The notes under the pieces were generated by a model. That model was not told the origin of the DNA, ran no database searches, and saw only the letters and a program-made list of their open reading frames with translations. Shown one piece after another: positions 10,832 through 23,042 of a stretch of DNA of 64,000 nucleotides. Where the stretch lies: contig OX467087.1 of assembly GCA_950106755.1 (NCBI GenBank), positions 12,094,047 through 12,158,046 of the forward strand, given 5' to 3'. The translations under genes were made by a program, and so were the position numbers. The stretch's first letter is position 1, and each line of letters begins with the position of its first letter. Source of the stretch: Climacium dendroides. Its lineage: Eukaryota; Streptophyta; Bryopsida; Hypnales; Climaciaceae.

Positions 10832-13800
10832 CTGCGTGACACGAGAACTGCAGGTGTAGAATAGTAAGTTTTTAGCAGGAGAAAAAATTCACATGGTATA
10901 TATATGTTTGCAATGATCAATCTCTGAGCATTCAGTTCGTTATTAGGGGTAGTCATACCTCCTTCATCCCGAGTTCAATTCTCGGAGAATTGAGACGTGG
11001 CGCTCTCCGTGTGGTTGTCCAAGGATTCTGGAGCTCTCAATCTTTGAGGGTTTCGAAGTGCTGTTCTTCTCTTCTACAGATGAAGAAATGGGTTGAAGAA
11101 AATTTTCTCAAAGGACTCTTCACTCCTGCATAATGCACTTTCACCACAATGCAACACCCAATAGCTCACTTTCATCAGAGTTTTGTCCGAGTGCATTGTT
11201 GCTTGCACTACCTGTGTTCCGCGCTATGTATGATAGTGAATCTCAATCTCCAAGAAATTTTTTCATGTTGCTCACGTTTTGAAGGGGTGTTATACCTTCT
11301 TCATGTAGAACGGCTCACCAAGTTTGCGTTCTTCAAGAAAACTTGCTTCTCAGAGGAGGTGTGATTACCCCTAATGTATCATTTTGTATTCTTGTGTCAT
11401 ATGTTTTACAATAATATTGTTTGCTTTTGGTCAAGTGAAGAAAATGTTGAAATGGTAGTTTGTGGCTTTTGGCTTGTGATGTGGCAATGTGTGTATTCAT
11501 TTCATTTTGTATTGAGGTTTACTTTTGCTATTGTTTTTGAGAATCTATTTTATGCAATAGAATTGCAATTTTAGAGAGAAATGTAGCTAGTGTAGATGCA
11601 CTGTTGTGAATCCTGTCACTTTTCATTTCCTAAAATAGCAATAAAACGTAGAATTGACTTGGTTACTAACATTAGATCATTTTTAGTAAGAAGAGGTCTA
11701 GGTCTAGGTCTTCAGGATGAAAAATGATATAGTTTGTTGTAGGAATGTTGCAATGATCAATCTCCAAGCATTTAGGTCCTTACTTTGGTCCACAATGTAT
11801 CATTGTGTTCTTTCATCACTTATATTACAAAGTTGTATGTTTGTAACCCCTAAAAGACCAAAGTCCCATCAAGGTCAAAGTACATTTTGGATAGGCTTAT
11901 ACAATTGGAATTTGTGACCGAATTTTTGGAGACTAAATGTTTTGTTTTGGAGACTAAGATTTCTAGTAGATTTGTGGGTACCTAATTTTCACAACAATTG
12001 GTTGGAGGGTCTAAAAGTTATGGTACTTTAGGACTAATTTTTAGTTTGGGGGTAGTATAAGCAAGTATATTTTTATTGACTTCTACCAAGGACAAGGATT
12101 CAAGCTATGCAGCTATTAAGGTCCAAAGGTAACAAGAAAAGCAAGGCAAATTGGGTCCTTGGGTGATTAATATTTAGACAAGAAGCCCATAATAAGGAGA
12201 TACAAAATTTGGTGACTTCTTACCAAGGCTTAATTGAGGGAAGGTCAGGGCTTGCAATGACCGCTTAGAGAGAGCTATAAGTTGTAGAATCTTTCTAATA
12301 AGGTCCTTCCTCCTAAATGTAGGCCTACTTCCAAAATATTTGGAGTATTCAAAAATTGCAAGCTTGGATTCTTAAGTGAGAGATTTTAGGTTTCCTTGGA
12401 GTTTCAAAAATTTAGGGAAGTCTAGGTCCAAACTTAAATCCTCCAAAATTATAAGTTTTGATTCTTGAATGGTGAAGTTCTGCAATCGTACTAAAGATTG
12501 AACCCACAATTGTCAAAAAAAGGGAAATTTTACAGTCAAGCAAAGCCAAGCTTTCTAATAGCCAAATTGCTCCACCTAATTGAAGCAAAGACAATAAATC
12601 GAGCCCCCATTAACTAAAAATAATAAAAGCAATATACAATTGAGCCTACAAATCTCCCACTACATAGTAGTCATTGCACTCTCTTGTTAATCCAACTACT
12701 TTTGCACTAAATTTTGCCTCACATGCAAGCTCACATGTACTTCTACCACAACCACTAACATCATCATGCAAGAGTGCAAAAAAAATGGAATTCCAAACTT
12801 GGAAATGCATTGTTCTATTCTATACAAACCTACCATGAGAATTATAAAAGCATCAAGGACAATTTGTGCTACATTGACAACAATTAGAGGAGCCACAAAA
12901 AGGGAGAGATCCACTAAGAAGGGCAAGGAGGTAGCTATTCGAGCTATCTCCAAAACTTCCTTCTACTTCATATTTGCACTTCTAATTTCTCATGAGGATT
13001 GCTTCTACTCTCTTGTAGATCCCATGGGATGGCTTATAGGTTAGGCAAAGTTGTAGATTGCTATCAAAAAGTCCATCAATCTCCATAGATGCTCTCACAG
13101 CATCTAGAAGTCCATACATGGGGCCTCAATGGAAATGGTCATGATAAATTTGGAAGTATCCTTTGAGAAAACACATAAACTTAATGGATAGTATGTCTTA
13201 GGCCTCATCAATGGGGTTGAACTATCATTGCAAACCACATAAAGTCTCCTCAGTTTAGCGAATGCCAAGTGACACACATGCTTTATAGAACTATATATGT
13301 TGCTTTTTTCGTTAGTTCCTCACTAGCAACTCACATAATTGAGTCTGAAATTATAAATGTGTCATTGGATGGCAAGGAGGCTCACATGTCTTGCATTTTT
13401 TCAATTATGGAAGTAGGCAAATAAAATACACCATATATACAAAACATGACAAATGCAATGTGGTGCATGGAAACTATGTAACTAGAGAATGACCCTAAGA
13501 TAGTCTACTTTGAAACTACTCATCTCCTCCCTATTATTAGCTGATGAATGGAGATGAGGTAATGCTTCAATGGACCACTTTGGTCATTAAATGAATCAAG
13601 AAAAAATTATTTTTTTATTGCAAGAGCTAATCATTCTTTTTTATTTCCTCACATCTCTTTACAAGTTGCAAGTAGACAAATTTGGGGAGACTATGGTCAC
13701 AAATAGGTGCCTATGCCCAAAATTGTTGAAAATTTATAAGGAATTAAAAAATGCTTGAAAAAAATATAAAACCACTTGTATTAAGTTCCACATCTATTTA

Positions 13801-14040
13801 CCTTTCTTTGAAAAATGATCTAAAAATATCAATATATACAAAAACCTATAATAAAGGCCGACTTGACCTTTAATGGTTACTTTTACAGTATACTACTTTA
13901 ATCCTTTAAGGACAATGCAAACCCTTGGGGCATTTTGAAAGTCAAAATTTGAATTTTATATGATTATTGATTTTAAATAATTGTAAGATTTACTAAGAAA
14001 ATGTAGCTCCAATAATCTACGTTTTACTTCATTTGGATTT
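10832..14040. other. 3' region of the 9.5-kb gene, then AT-rich spacer
   Basis: No further gene is supported. A short phrase, GCAATGATCAATCTC followed by AGCATT, occurs at ~10909 and again at ~11750, suggesting a local duplication. Open frames at 11149-11917 and 12696-13044 are short, AT-rich and lack domains. No clear transposon ends were found. Confidence 0.5.
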
Positions 14041-14395
14041 TTTTTCAAAATTGTTGAAATTGTAATTTTTGTAACACTTTCAAGATAGCTTCTTGAAAGC
14101 TCAAAATACACCACTTTTGAACTTTTTTCTATCAAATTTCTATTGGTGTAATCTCAAGGATCAATTACACCATGATGTTTGTTGCAGTTATTTCCATTTT
14201 TAAAAAACAATTCATACTATTTTAAGCATTTTTGTAATTAGTATGATATTTATATGAAAATTTCTTTTAAATTTTTTATAAAATTCAGTTTTGATGTTTT
14301 TAATTATGAAAAAAATGGTACATATGTTACTATATGTGAAAAATATTTGAAATCTATACTTTATTGTAGAAATCTAATGAAGTTTGACCAAGTCA
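14041..14395. repeat. Dispersed repeat D, uninterrupted copy
   Basis: Aligns by eye with 22550-22790 plus 23946-24060. Shared phrases include GTAATTTTTGTAACACTTT / GTAATTTTTGTCACACTTT near the start and CTAATGAAGTTTGACCAAG at the end. This copy lacks the Helitron array present in the other and so acts as an approximate empty site. Confidence 0.7.
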
Positions 14396-15490
14396 AGACA
14401 ATCCTTATAAGAAATGTCCTATAAGGATTAATTGGAGGCAAATAAGTGATCCTAGTGGGAGTTATCCTACTTCTATGAATAAACGATTGAAAAAGAAGTT
14501 GGTCTTTACGTTCCCAATGATGGGAACATGTATGATAACACAATGGGAACGCAGTTAGAATATACTGGGATCTATTATTTCAGTTTGTGCAATGTTTTAA
14601 TTTTTTAGGTAATTGTTCATAAAGACAAATTCTTCCATTCCATTGTTAGGATTTTTTATTTTCAGAAAAATGCCTTTGAAAATTCACTTGAAAAAATGTA
14701 CAATGTAGTATAAATTTCTTACACATGCACAAGATTATTTAGAATGTGCTTAAGCCTCCATTGGTCACAAAACCAATGTTGCTAGCATATGAGCCTACAA
14801 ACCTTGAATCTAGTTGCAGATTTGTACCTACAATCATTTGAAGGTGTTTATAACATATGTGTATTTATGATATAGGTACACTATAACATGGAAAGAGTCT
14901 ATAACACAGGTACTTATAATATACACATTTATGACCATAGAAGGTGTTTATAATATAGACTTTTAGGCTAATGGATTCATAGATTCTATACTCACTTATT
15001 AGCACTTCCCGTCCCAATACTTAATAGGTATATGCCTAATATGTTCTTTAGAATGTAAGTTTTTTAAATTCCGAAGTCATAGTACAAGAATATCCATTAT
15101 AATATTAGGTCAAAGTCATTTGATGTTTTTGGATAGAACCCCCCAAAAAATTTGTCTCACTTCAATCCCATGCATCTTTCAATCTAAATAGTCAAACTTT
15201 CATGAAACTTTTACTACATGTAGTTACATTTCTATGGTTAGATTCAAAAATCAAGAGTAAAAAGATAATGGCTTTGGGCTTGTGATATGGTGATGTTTAT
15301 CATGGTGTTCATACATCACTTGATTTATAAAGTCATTTTTGTTTATAAAAAACCTCAAAATGATATTTGCTTTCTCAATATGTATTCCACTCATTGAACA
15401 AAGAATAATAATACCATTCAAAACACTGATCACAACATGAAACCTATCTAAAAATTCTATAATCTTAATGTAAGAATCTCCAATGAGTTA
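14396..15490. other. AT-rich spacer, no gene seen
   Basis: Only short unsupported open frames. A small hairpin lies near 14402-14430 (ATCCTTATAAG / CCTATAAGGAT). Nothing else recognisable. Confidence 0.5.
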
Positions 15491-15756
15491 TATATATGCT
15501 ACATTTAACTACTTCTGGACTTTTGAAAGTCCAGAATTCATAATGGTCATTGGGAGATGCATCAAAGGATTTATCCAAAACATCAGGGGATCTAAATTTT
15601 CATGGGGGGATCAGTTCAAAACATCAAGAGATCTATACCAACATCAAAAGGTCTCCCAATCTATACAAACATCGGGAGATCTCCCGATGTTTTGAATTTA
15701 GTGAATAGTCCAAAATTCAATGAATAGTCCAGAAGTAGTTAAATGTGGCATATATC
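15491..15756. mobile_element. Short inverted-repeat element (MITE)
   Basis: The left end carries CTACATTTAACTACTTCTGG and the right end its near reverse complement CCAGAAGTAGTTAAATGTGG, with CTGGACT/AGTCCAG continuing inward; the ends match over about 35 bp. The interior has repeated ACATC-gggAGATCT phrases. No coding capacity. TATATA flanks hide any target duplication. Confidence 0.8.
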
Positions 15757-17422
15757 AAATGTTTTGAAACAAAGAAAATGCCTACTTAGCTATATATACT
15801 TTGAAATAATTTGTGGTTCTTATAAATTCCAGAGGTAGTATTTTTTAAGAAGCCTCACTTGAAAGTTGGAAGGGGCCAATTCCCTAAAAGGTGATTGGAT
15901 TAATTTATTGTTACATAATAAATTCAAATTAGGTTTATCCAAACTCAAGAGTATTCTCAAATGTCTCCCATTGTTCAAAAAGTGAATAGATGCTTGTTAT
16001 ATAATGTTCAATATGTAAACATAGAAATTAAAGCTCACTTTTAGAAAGTCCACAAATTTAACTTGGTAGTCTTTTAACTTTTGTGTAGTAAATTTGGATG
16101 TCATTCTTGGCTGTTGGATTTGCTAAGACTAAGGAAGAAAACTAAGAAAAAAAATCATTGAAAAGACATAAAGACAAGTCTAGTGTACAAGGCAAGAGTG
16201 TCAATATCTCATATTATAAAAGTTAGATGAGTATTTCAATCCATAATTGTTTTTTTTATTTTGAACCTTTAGATCAACAACAAATACATGTATAATTAAT
16301 TGAAATTATGTCTTATACTTGACATTATGTCCTATAATGCTTTTTGAACCTCCAAGATCTTGAGCATCATATGGTTATAAAAAAAGATACATACATTAAC
16401 CAAACAATCAATGTTTAGACATTGGAATAAATAACATCGTAATTGGAAATTCAAACAAAATAATCTATCAAATAGACACTTAGAAAATACCTAACTTAAC
16501 TTGATATAGGTAATTTTTTTAAACCATTGTTTTATCAAGTAGTAATCCAATTTTAATTATCAAATATATAATACATCCTTTTATTACATTCATTTACAAA
16601 ATTACTTGTGACTATTGGAAACATCATAATGATATGCTAGTAACCTTGCCTTTTATAGTCACATAGTAAGTTCGTCAGTTTATTAACTTGTAATTAATAT
16701 TTGCATGTGCATATTGCTTACCATGGAAATCAATAAAGTAGCAAGGCAAAAGTACTTGTTTTCAAACATATAAGGTAAACTTGCTTATAACATGTAGAAT
16801 GAGTGTTTTCCCTATTATAATTGGCAAAAAAAATTTGAATTTTTTCTACACAAAGACAATTGTGAGAAATAAAGAGAGCAATTGGAATTTTGTTTTTTTG
16901 ATAAAGTATGAATTTCTTATGAATTTTTGAAGTGTGTTGTCTAATTGGCCCCAAAGGGATTGTAGACTATCCCTAAACCAACAAAAAGTGTATGCATGAT
17001 GGCCATCCTACTATAGATACAACATTTCCTAACATGGCCATAGAATGTAGGAATAAAAAAATCACTTGTTCTGATGAATTTACACTAAAAATGGATAAGT
17101 TTCTAAAGTAATCACTAATAACTTTATCATCAACATCCAAAGAGTTTTTGGCCACTAACCAACCTAACAAAGTCCTAATCTTAATTATTAAATTTTTTTT
17201 TTATCATAGGTTGATGTAAGACTCTAATGGACCATTTCCTAAGTGTCTATCATGGGTGGTTTGCTTATAATAAACAAGTATTCTTCTCACTTGATGTTAA
17301 AGAGTATTGTTATTAATGGTCTTAGAAATGAATTTACACCTACTTCTAAACCAATTCACATTGCAAATATTACCCCTAACAACAAGTGCGAACACTAACA
17401 AGTGTGGATATAACTTAAGCCT
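15757..17422. other. AT-rich spacer downstream of the zinc-finger gene
   Basis: No gene or clear element seen. This is the 3' flank of the minus-strand gene ending at 17423. An AATAAA string on the minus strand overlaps that gene's stop codon. Confidence 0.5.
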
Positions 17423-20400
17423 TTATTCATTTGTGGATTGATCAATTGAGTCAGAAGTATTTGGAGAGTTTGGGGGGGGGTTTGGAACTATTGTGTGATA
17501 ATTTTGTGGAGTACTTATCATTTGATTACTCCTCCTTAGCAAATTGGGTGCAAATGCTGCATAATACTCCTTATTCATTTCCTCATTAATAAAAACTCCT
17601 GTAGTCAAACGATCACCATGACGCAAGTTGTGAGGGTTGGGTATATATTTTTGAAGACCTTGCGCTTCTTCTTGAACATGAAGATCTTCAGAATTTAAGA
17701 AATTATTTTTTGGCTCATTGGAAGGAATTTTGGCAAGAGATGCTGGCTTGTTGGATGTCTTGGAATTCAAATTGATATTTTGTTGATTGTTGGCATCAAC
17801 TACAAGTTGTTGTTGTGGTCCTTGTGGAGTTTGATTGCTTTGAGATTTTGGTGAAGCTTGATAGATTTGAGATCCTTGTAGACTATCGTAGCTTTGAGGT
17901 CCTTGTGAAATTTTGTAGCTTTGAGGTCCTTGTAGAGTTTTGTAGCTTTGGGAACCTTGTGGAATTTTGTAGCTTTGAGGTCCTTGTGGAGTTTGATAAT
18001 ATTGAAGTCCTTGTGGAGCTTGATAATTTTGAGATCCTTGTGAAGCTTGATAATATTGAGGCTCTTGTAGAATTTGATAATTTTGAAATTGTTGTGAAGT
18101 TTGATAGCTTTGAGATCCTTGTGAAGGTTGATAATTTTGAAGCCCTTGTGGGGTTTGATAGTTTTGAAGTCCTTGTAGAGCTTGGTAATTTTGAGGACTT
18201 TGTAGAGCTTGATTCCTTTGAGTGCTTTCTAGAGCTTGATAGCTTTGAAGCCCTTGTGGGGTTTGATAGTTTTGAAGTCCTTGTGGAGCTTGGTAATTTT
18301 GAGGACTTTGTAGAGCTTGATTCCTTTGAGTGCTTTCTAGAGCTTGATAGCTTTGAAGTCCTTGTGGAGCTTGGTAATTTTGAAAACTTTGTAGAGCTTG
18401 ATTCCTTTGAGTGCTTTCTAGAGCTTGATAGCTTTGAAGTCCTTGTAGAGCTTGGTAAGTTTGAGGACTTTGTAGAGCTTGATTCCTTTGAATGCTTCTT
18501 GGAGCTTGATAGCTTTGAAGTCCTTGTGGAGCTTGGTAATTTTGAGGACTTTGTAGATCTTGATTCCTTTGAATGTTTTCTGGAGTTTGATAGCTTTGAA
18601 GTCCTTGTGAATATTTATAGTGTTGAGGTTCTTGTGCTTGATAATATTGTTGTTGTTTTATTTGCGATCCTTGAGACAATTGAATTTTATGAGTTGATTG
18701 TTGAATTGTCCGTTGTCCACCTAGTTCGCTATACATATTGCCAACCTACAAAAGACCAAAATATATATATAATAATTATCAACTATATTTCAAAATTTTC
18801 AAAATATTATAGCAATTTAGAATTTATAATATTTTGAACAAAGTTGAGATTATTTTATTTAGGCTTTAGATTTAGTTAAATTATATCCAAATTATTTTAG
18901 TGCTCAATTTTATTTTGTACTAAAATTATACAATTTAACAAATTCTAAAAGCAAATCCTTATTTTCATTCTATTTTATTAGAAAAAATGTATAATGGATT
19001 CAAATTAGTGATTACAAATTAAAGATACATATACATCACTTGAAATAAAATCATTTTTAATATATAAATTTAAAATTGGAAAGATTACCAAATTATTAAA
19101 GCTTGATGATGATACAATTAACAACAAATTTGAGTTTTCAATAAAAGCACTAAAAAAAGCTTGATTACCTTTGATAGGTGGTTATAACTATTGCATGTGG
19201 CTCCATTAGTTGGTGTACCTTGTAGCTCAGCCTCACTGCATAATAAAAAATAAATTAATATTTGAACTTTGGGAATTTGCATAATTTCATTCATTGTAAC
19301 TTACGAGCAAATATCAAATACTAGATGTACTAATGATTTCAAAATAAACTTTGATATCTAAAATACCTTGTTGATGTTGTATTTAAAGATGGTGGGTATG
19401 TTGCATGAATCCAAGTTGTAAGTTTTCCAAATTTTTCAAGATTCCTCTGGTCTGTTTACAAAAAAACATAATTAATAAAAAAAATTACAAAAGAAAAAAT
19501 GCAAGAAAAATCTCTTTATTATCACTAGCTTCAAACAAATTGTTGATATGAGAAAGAACTATGAATATAATTCCAAGTAATTTATAATATTAATAACAAC
19601 TCATCATTGTAAGAATATTACAAACAATAAAATTTACCTCTAGGATGACCATTCATGTGTCCACCAAGTGCTTGGTGCTTGTCGAAAACTTGGGAACAAA
19701 ATCTACAAATGTATTGATTTTTTTCACCCTCTTTATCTTGGATTATTGTTTCAATAATATTAATGTTTCCAAATTCAAGAGTTTCAGCATCATTGTTATT
19801 GTTTTTGAGTTTCGTGGTTTCAATACTTTGATTGATTCCCAATCCAATCAACAAAGGCTCTTGAGACTCTGCAATTTTGAACTTTTGTTAGTAAGGTATA
19901 AGTATCAAATAGCACATTGAAGTAATTGGATACTCTAACTTCAAGTTGCTTACTTTGTTTCTATCCTTGCAAGGACTAACAAATATAACATTACTTGGAG
20001 TGAAACAAGAACTCCAATTTAAAAGAGTAAAAACAAGAGTTCATTCACTTCAAATCCCATAATCAACCCTCAAAAGTCTACATTAGTGACACTTATGCTA
20101 CATACCTCTACTAGGAAGCAAACCTTTTTCAAATTTTTTCATATTAAACTTATTTACATATTATTATCTAACACAACAATTACAATTTTACTATATTCCA
20201 ATTATGATACACTATTTCAAAACTTTAATGCAAATTGAAAAATTGTACTAAAATGGTTATTCAATATGATCTAAACTATTTATCTCAAGGACATGCTATC
20301 CAACATTGATTGTAGTAGTGAAGTTGTAAAACATCAATTGTAGTGATCCCTGTAACATACCGTACCAAATAATTAATTAAAGTTGAAAGAAGTGATTTAA

Positions 20401-21074
20401 CATATGTTCAAACACATAAATGTCCCCCAATTTCCAACCTCAAATGTTGAGTACAACATTGAAGGGAAAAAGAAGGAATACCTAACATGAATCGATGATA
20501 TAAATTTTTGAACCACTTCTCTCATTATTATGGAATTTAAAATTGGTCTTACTATCCTTAATACAAGCAAGTGAATTAGGTAGTGGTTAGCTTCATTTTG
20601 AAGCACAAATTCAGCAACACTTAAATTCAAGTGAATCAGTTAGTGGTTAGCTTCATTTTGAAGCACAAATTCAGCAGCACTTAAAATTCAAGTGAACTAG
20701 TTAGTGGTCAGCTTCATTTTGAAGTATAAATTCAGCAGCACTTAAAATTCAAGTGAACTAGTTAGTGGTGAGCTTCATTTTGAAGCACAAATTCAGTAAC
20801 ACTTAAAATTCAAGTGAAGTAGTTAGTGGTTAGCTTCATTTTGAAGCACAAATTCTGCAGCACTTCAATTCAAGTGAATTATTTAGTGGATAGCTTCATT
20901 TTGAAGCACAAATTCAGCAACTCGGGGTCCTCGAAATCAGATGAAAGACTGAAGACTCCTGTCAGTCGTACCTGAAGGGCCAGCAACATTTGTATCACCT
21001 CCTCCTTCATGTTGAGGACCTTCCAAAAAAATATTCTCAGTCTCCAAATTAGGGTTGAAGTTGTCCTGCTCCAT
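17423..21074 (-). CDS. QALGGH-type C2H2 zinc-finger protein with a long Gln/Tyr-rich repeat tail, five exons
   Basis: Read on the minus strand: exon 1 21074-20972, exon 2 19868-19638, exon 3 19451-19367, exon 4 19235-19169, exon 5 18745-17423. All introns are GT...AG and phases agree (1, 1, 2, 0), giving about 602 residues. Exon 2 encodes one zinc finger, C89-x2-C92-x12-H105-x3-H109, containing the plant-specific QALGGH helix. One-finger QALGGH proteins are nuclear DNA-binding regulators in plants, many of them developmental. Exon 5 adds ~275 residues of Gln/Tyr-rich repeats (YQ-[AT]-PQGLQ-[SN] pattern), then a non-repetitive tail with HGDRLTTGVF and a Pro/Asn/Ser end. No EAR repression motif was seen. 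Known family members are usually 150-300 residues without such a tail. Assignment of the finger is firm. Exon joins are inferred from frame and splice sites; the target genes are unknown. Confidence 0.85.
17821..18649 (-). repeat. Coding tandem/higher-order repeat (Gln/Tyr-rich units)
   Basis: Basic units are ~27-33 bp, encoding 9-11 residues such as YQAPQGLQS or YQALESTQRNQ. In 18180-18600 they form a higher-order unit (YQALESTQRNQALQSPQN + YQAPQGLQS) repeated about five times. Near-identical units suggest recent expansion. The antisense strand is also open for 340 codons because of the repeat periodicity, but this is taken as a shadow. Confidence 0.95.
20568..20924. repeat. 61-bp minisatellite, about 6 copies, in intron 1 of the zinc-finger gene
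   Basis: Each unit contains TTAGTGGTTAGCTTCATTTT, then GAAGCACAAATTCAGCA and CACTTAAAATTCAAGTGAA. Units vary at a few positions (AGTGGTC, AGTGGTG, AGTGGAT). The array lies 48 bases inside the donor of intron 1 on the transcribed (minus) strand. Confidence 0.93.
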
Positions 21075-21356
21075 CGTGAGTGAGTATCCCAACTAGAAGA
21101 TAAACTCTTCTAGTGAACAGCAGTTTAGTTCATAAAAAACTAAGCTCAGAAAACAAAACAGAAGAAGAAGAAGAAAGTTTAGCCTAGACTTTTGCGACCA
21201 AGAGCTGACTGATATGCTTGCAAGTAAAGTGCGGAGTACTTGTTCATGGCCAAGAATACATACAGTCCTACAGTAGACCTCTTTTTTCTAAAATTAGATT
21301 TTAAAAATAAGATGCTGACTTAATTTTAGGAGATATGTAAAAGTTTCTTCGTTCCA

Positions 21357-21396
21357 AAATATGATTCTCAGTCTCCAAAGTAGGGCTGAAGTAAGT
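21357..21396. other. Partial duplicate of exon 1 of the zinc-finger gene
   Basis: On the minus strand this reads ACTTCAGCCCTACTTTGGAG then ACTGAGAATCATATTTTGGAA. Exon 1 has ACTTCAACCCTAATTTGGAG then ACTGAGAATATTTTTTTGGAA. About 36 of 41 bases agree. It lies ~280 bp upstream of the start codon and has no ATG of its own in place. Confidence 0.75.
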
Positions 21397-22549
21397 CTCC
21401 AACAGAATCTCAGATTAGGTATAAGTAAGTGTAGAAATAAGTCATTTTGCACTTGTAATTTTAGAGGAAACAACAATTTATACATCACGAATAGCAGGAT
21501 ACTCACAATCAAGAATATTAATAGCAACCACTTTGAGTTAGGAGGTACAAAATCACATACAAGGTAGCTACTGTGCCTGTGACTGGTCAAATTTTCAATT
21601 TTTCTTGTTGGAAAGTAAAAGGAGGTTCCAACGCAACAAAGAACGTGGTATTTGGAAATCGTATGCAAAAGTTAAGAAGGGTCAAAGTTTAAAATAAGAA
21701 CTTGATTGATAGAAGAGATGTTCATGATTCGACAGAGGAGCCCAATCCAACCCTAGATGGGAGTTTGGGTCACCCAAAAACTTGTCCTGATTTCTTGCTT
21801 GGGGTTGGAAGGTTGGCACCAAAACAACGCTACCTAAGACAACATGTAGGATAAGTTGTAGTTCCGACCTCACCCTAATGTAAGCTCTTGAAATGGATTT
21901 GAAGAAATTGAGTGATCCTATTGGTTCAAACTTGGAGAGTTCCAATTAGCCTCCAATCAAGCCCCAAGTGTAATCTAGGTCGAATTATACAAACTAAGTG
22001 CTTCACTTTCAACTCCAAAGATCTATCACCTAAGCTTAGAGGATAGGAGGGAAGCAACAATTGGTTTAAGCTTAATCACAAGCTTCTCTACAATAGAGCA
22101 AACCACTAATCCAGTTGGAAAACCATGCTTCCTGTATAATTGTCAAGGCATTCAGTTAGTGTTGTCAAGCTCAAACAATTGTTATTCCTCCTCATGTTAA
22201 GGTGGATAAGTTGCCTCCCAAACTGCCACTTGTTGTGTTTGTGCCTAGTTACTATTATTAGACTAGTCAAATTTTCATTGGTTTTCTTGTTAGTACCTTA
22301 AAGTAGGTTCCAATGCACTAAAGAATGTATCATTTGGATACTATATGCAAAAGTTATAAAGGAATAGGGTTTGGATCTAAAATAGTTTTGTTTATAGGTA
22401 CATAATTGATTTTGGAGATGTATGTAGACTTTGACCCTTGTAGGACAAATCTACATGAGGAGCATAGTCTTAGGATAAAACTTGAATTTCACATTTAAAA
22501 AAAAATTTAAATGTCTAGGATCATGACTAAGGATTTTTAAAGTATTTTT
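21397..22549. other. Upstream flank of the zinc-finger gene, no gene seen
   Basis: No convincing coding region. Open frames at 21294-21668 and 21682-21945 (minus) lack domains. The promoter of the minus-strand zinc-finger gene must lie in or near 21075-21700, but no clear TATA box could be chosen. Confidence 0.45.
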
Positions 22550-22790
22550 TTTTCCAAAATTATTAAAATTGTAATTTTTGTCACACTTTGAAGTTAGCGT
22601 TTTGAAAACTTAAAATGCACTACTTTGCTTTTTTCTATTAGATTCTTCCAAGTGTGAGATCAAGGAATTTACCACATACACTATGGGGTTCATCACTACC
22701 ATCTCCAATTTTGCTAAAAATTTCATACTATTGTAAGTACTTTGTAATTCCTTTGATTTAAAAAAAAAATACTTTAAAAAATCATATAAA

Positions 22791-23042
22791 CTAGTGTACC
22801 CTGTGCTGTTGCCATAGTCAAAATAAAAGTAAAACTAATTTTCTAAGTTTTTAAAAACCAAAAATAACTCAAAATACATAACTTTCACACCGTACATCCG
22901 AACGCCATGAAACCAAGCTAGTGCACCCCTCCTCGTTGAGGGCTTTCTGACAATACCAAGCACACACCCGGGGGATGTACAGTCCGGAAGATCTCAATGT
23001 GACAAACAAACAAATAGCCTGTCTTAAGATTTAAGGTATAGA
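22791..23042 (-). mobile_element. Non-autonomous Helitron, ~252 bp (first of a tandem pair)
   Basis: Read on the minus strand it ends ...GGGTACACTAG followed by T, the CTRR|T end of Helitrons. Its 5' end at the junction with the next unit reads TCTATACCTTAAATC, the TC start. The interior contains the GAGGAGGGGTGCAC block shared by all members of the family in this window. No Rep/helicase coding. Confidence 0.75.

Noticed and set aside
17815..18837. 340-codon plus-strand frame with repeated FEVLVELDSF-like units
   Set aside because: It is exactly antisense to the coding repeat of exon 5 of the zinc-finger gene. Repeat length in multiples of three keeps it open, and it has no domain or upstream support.
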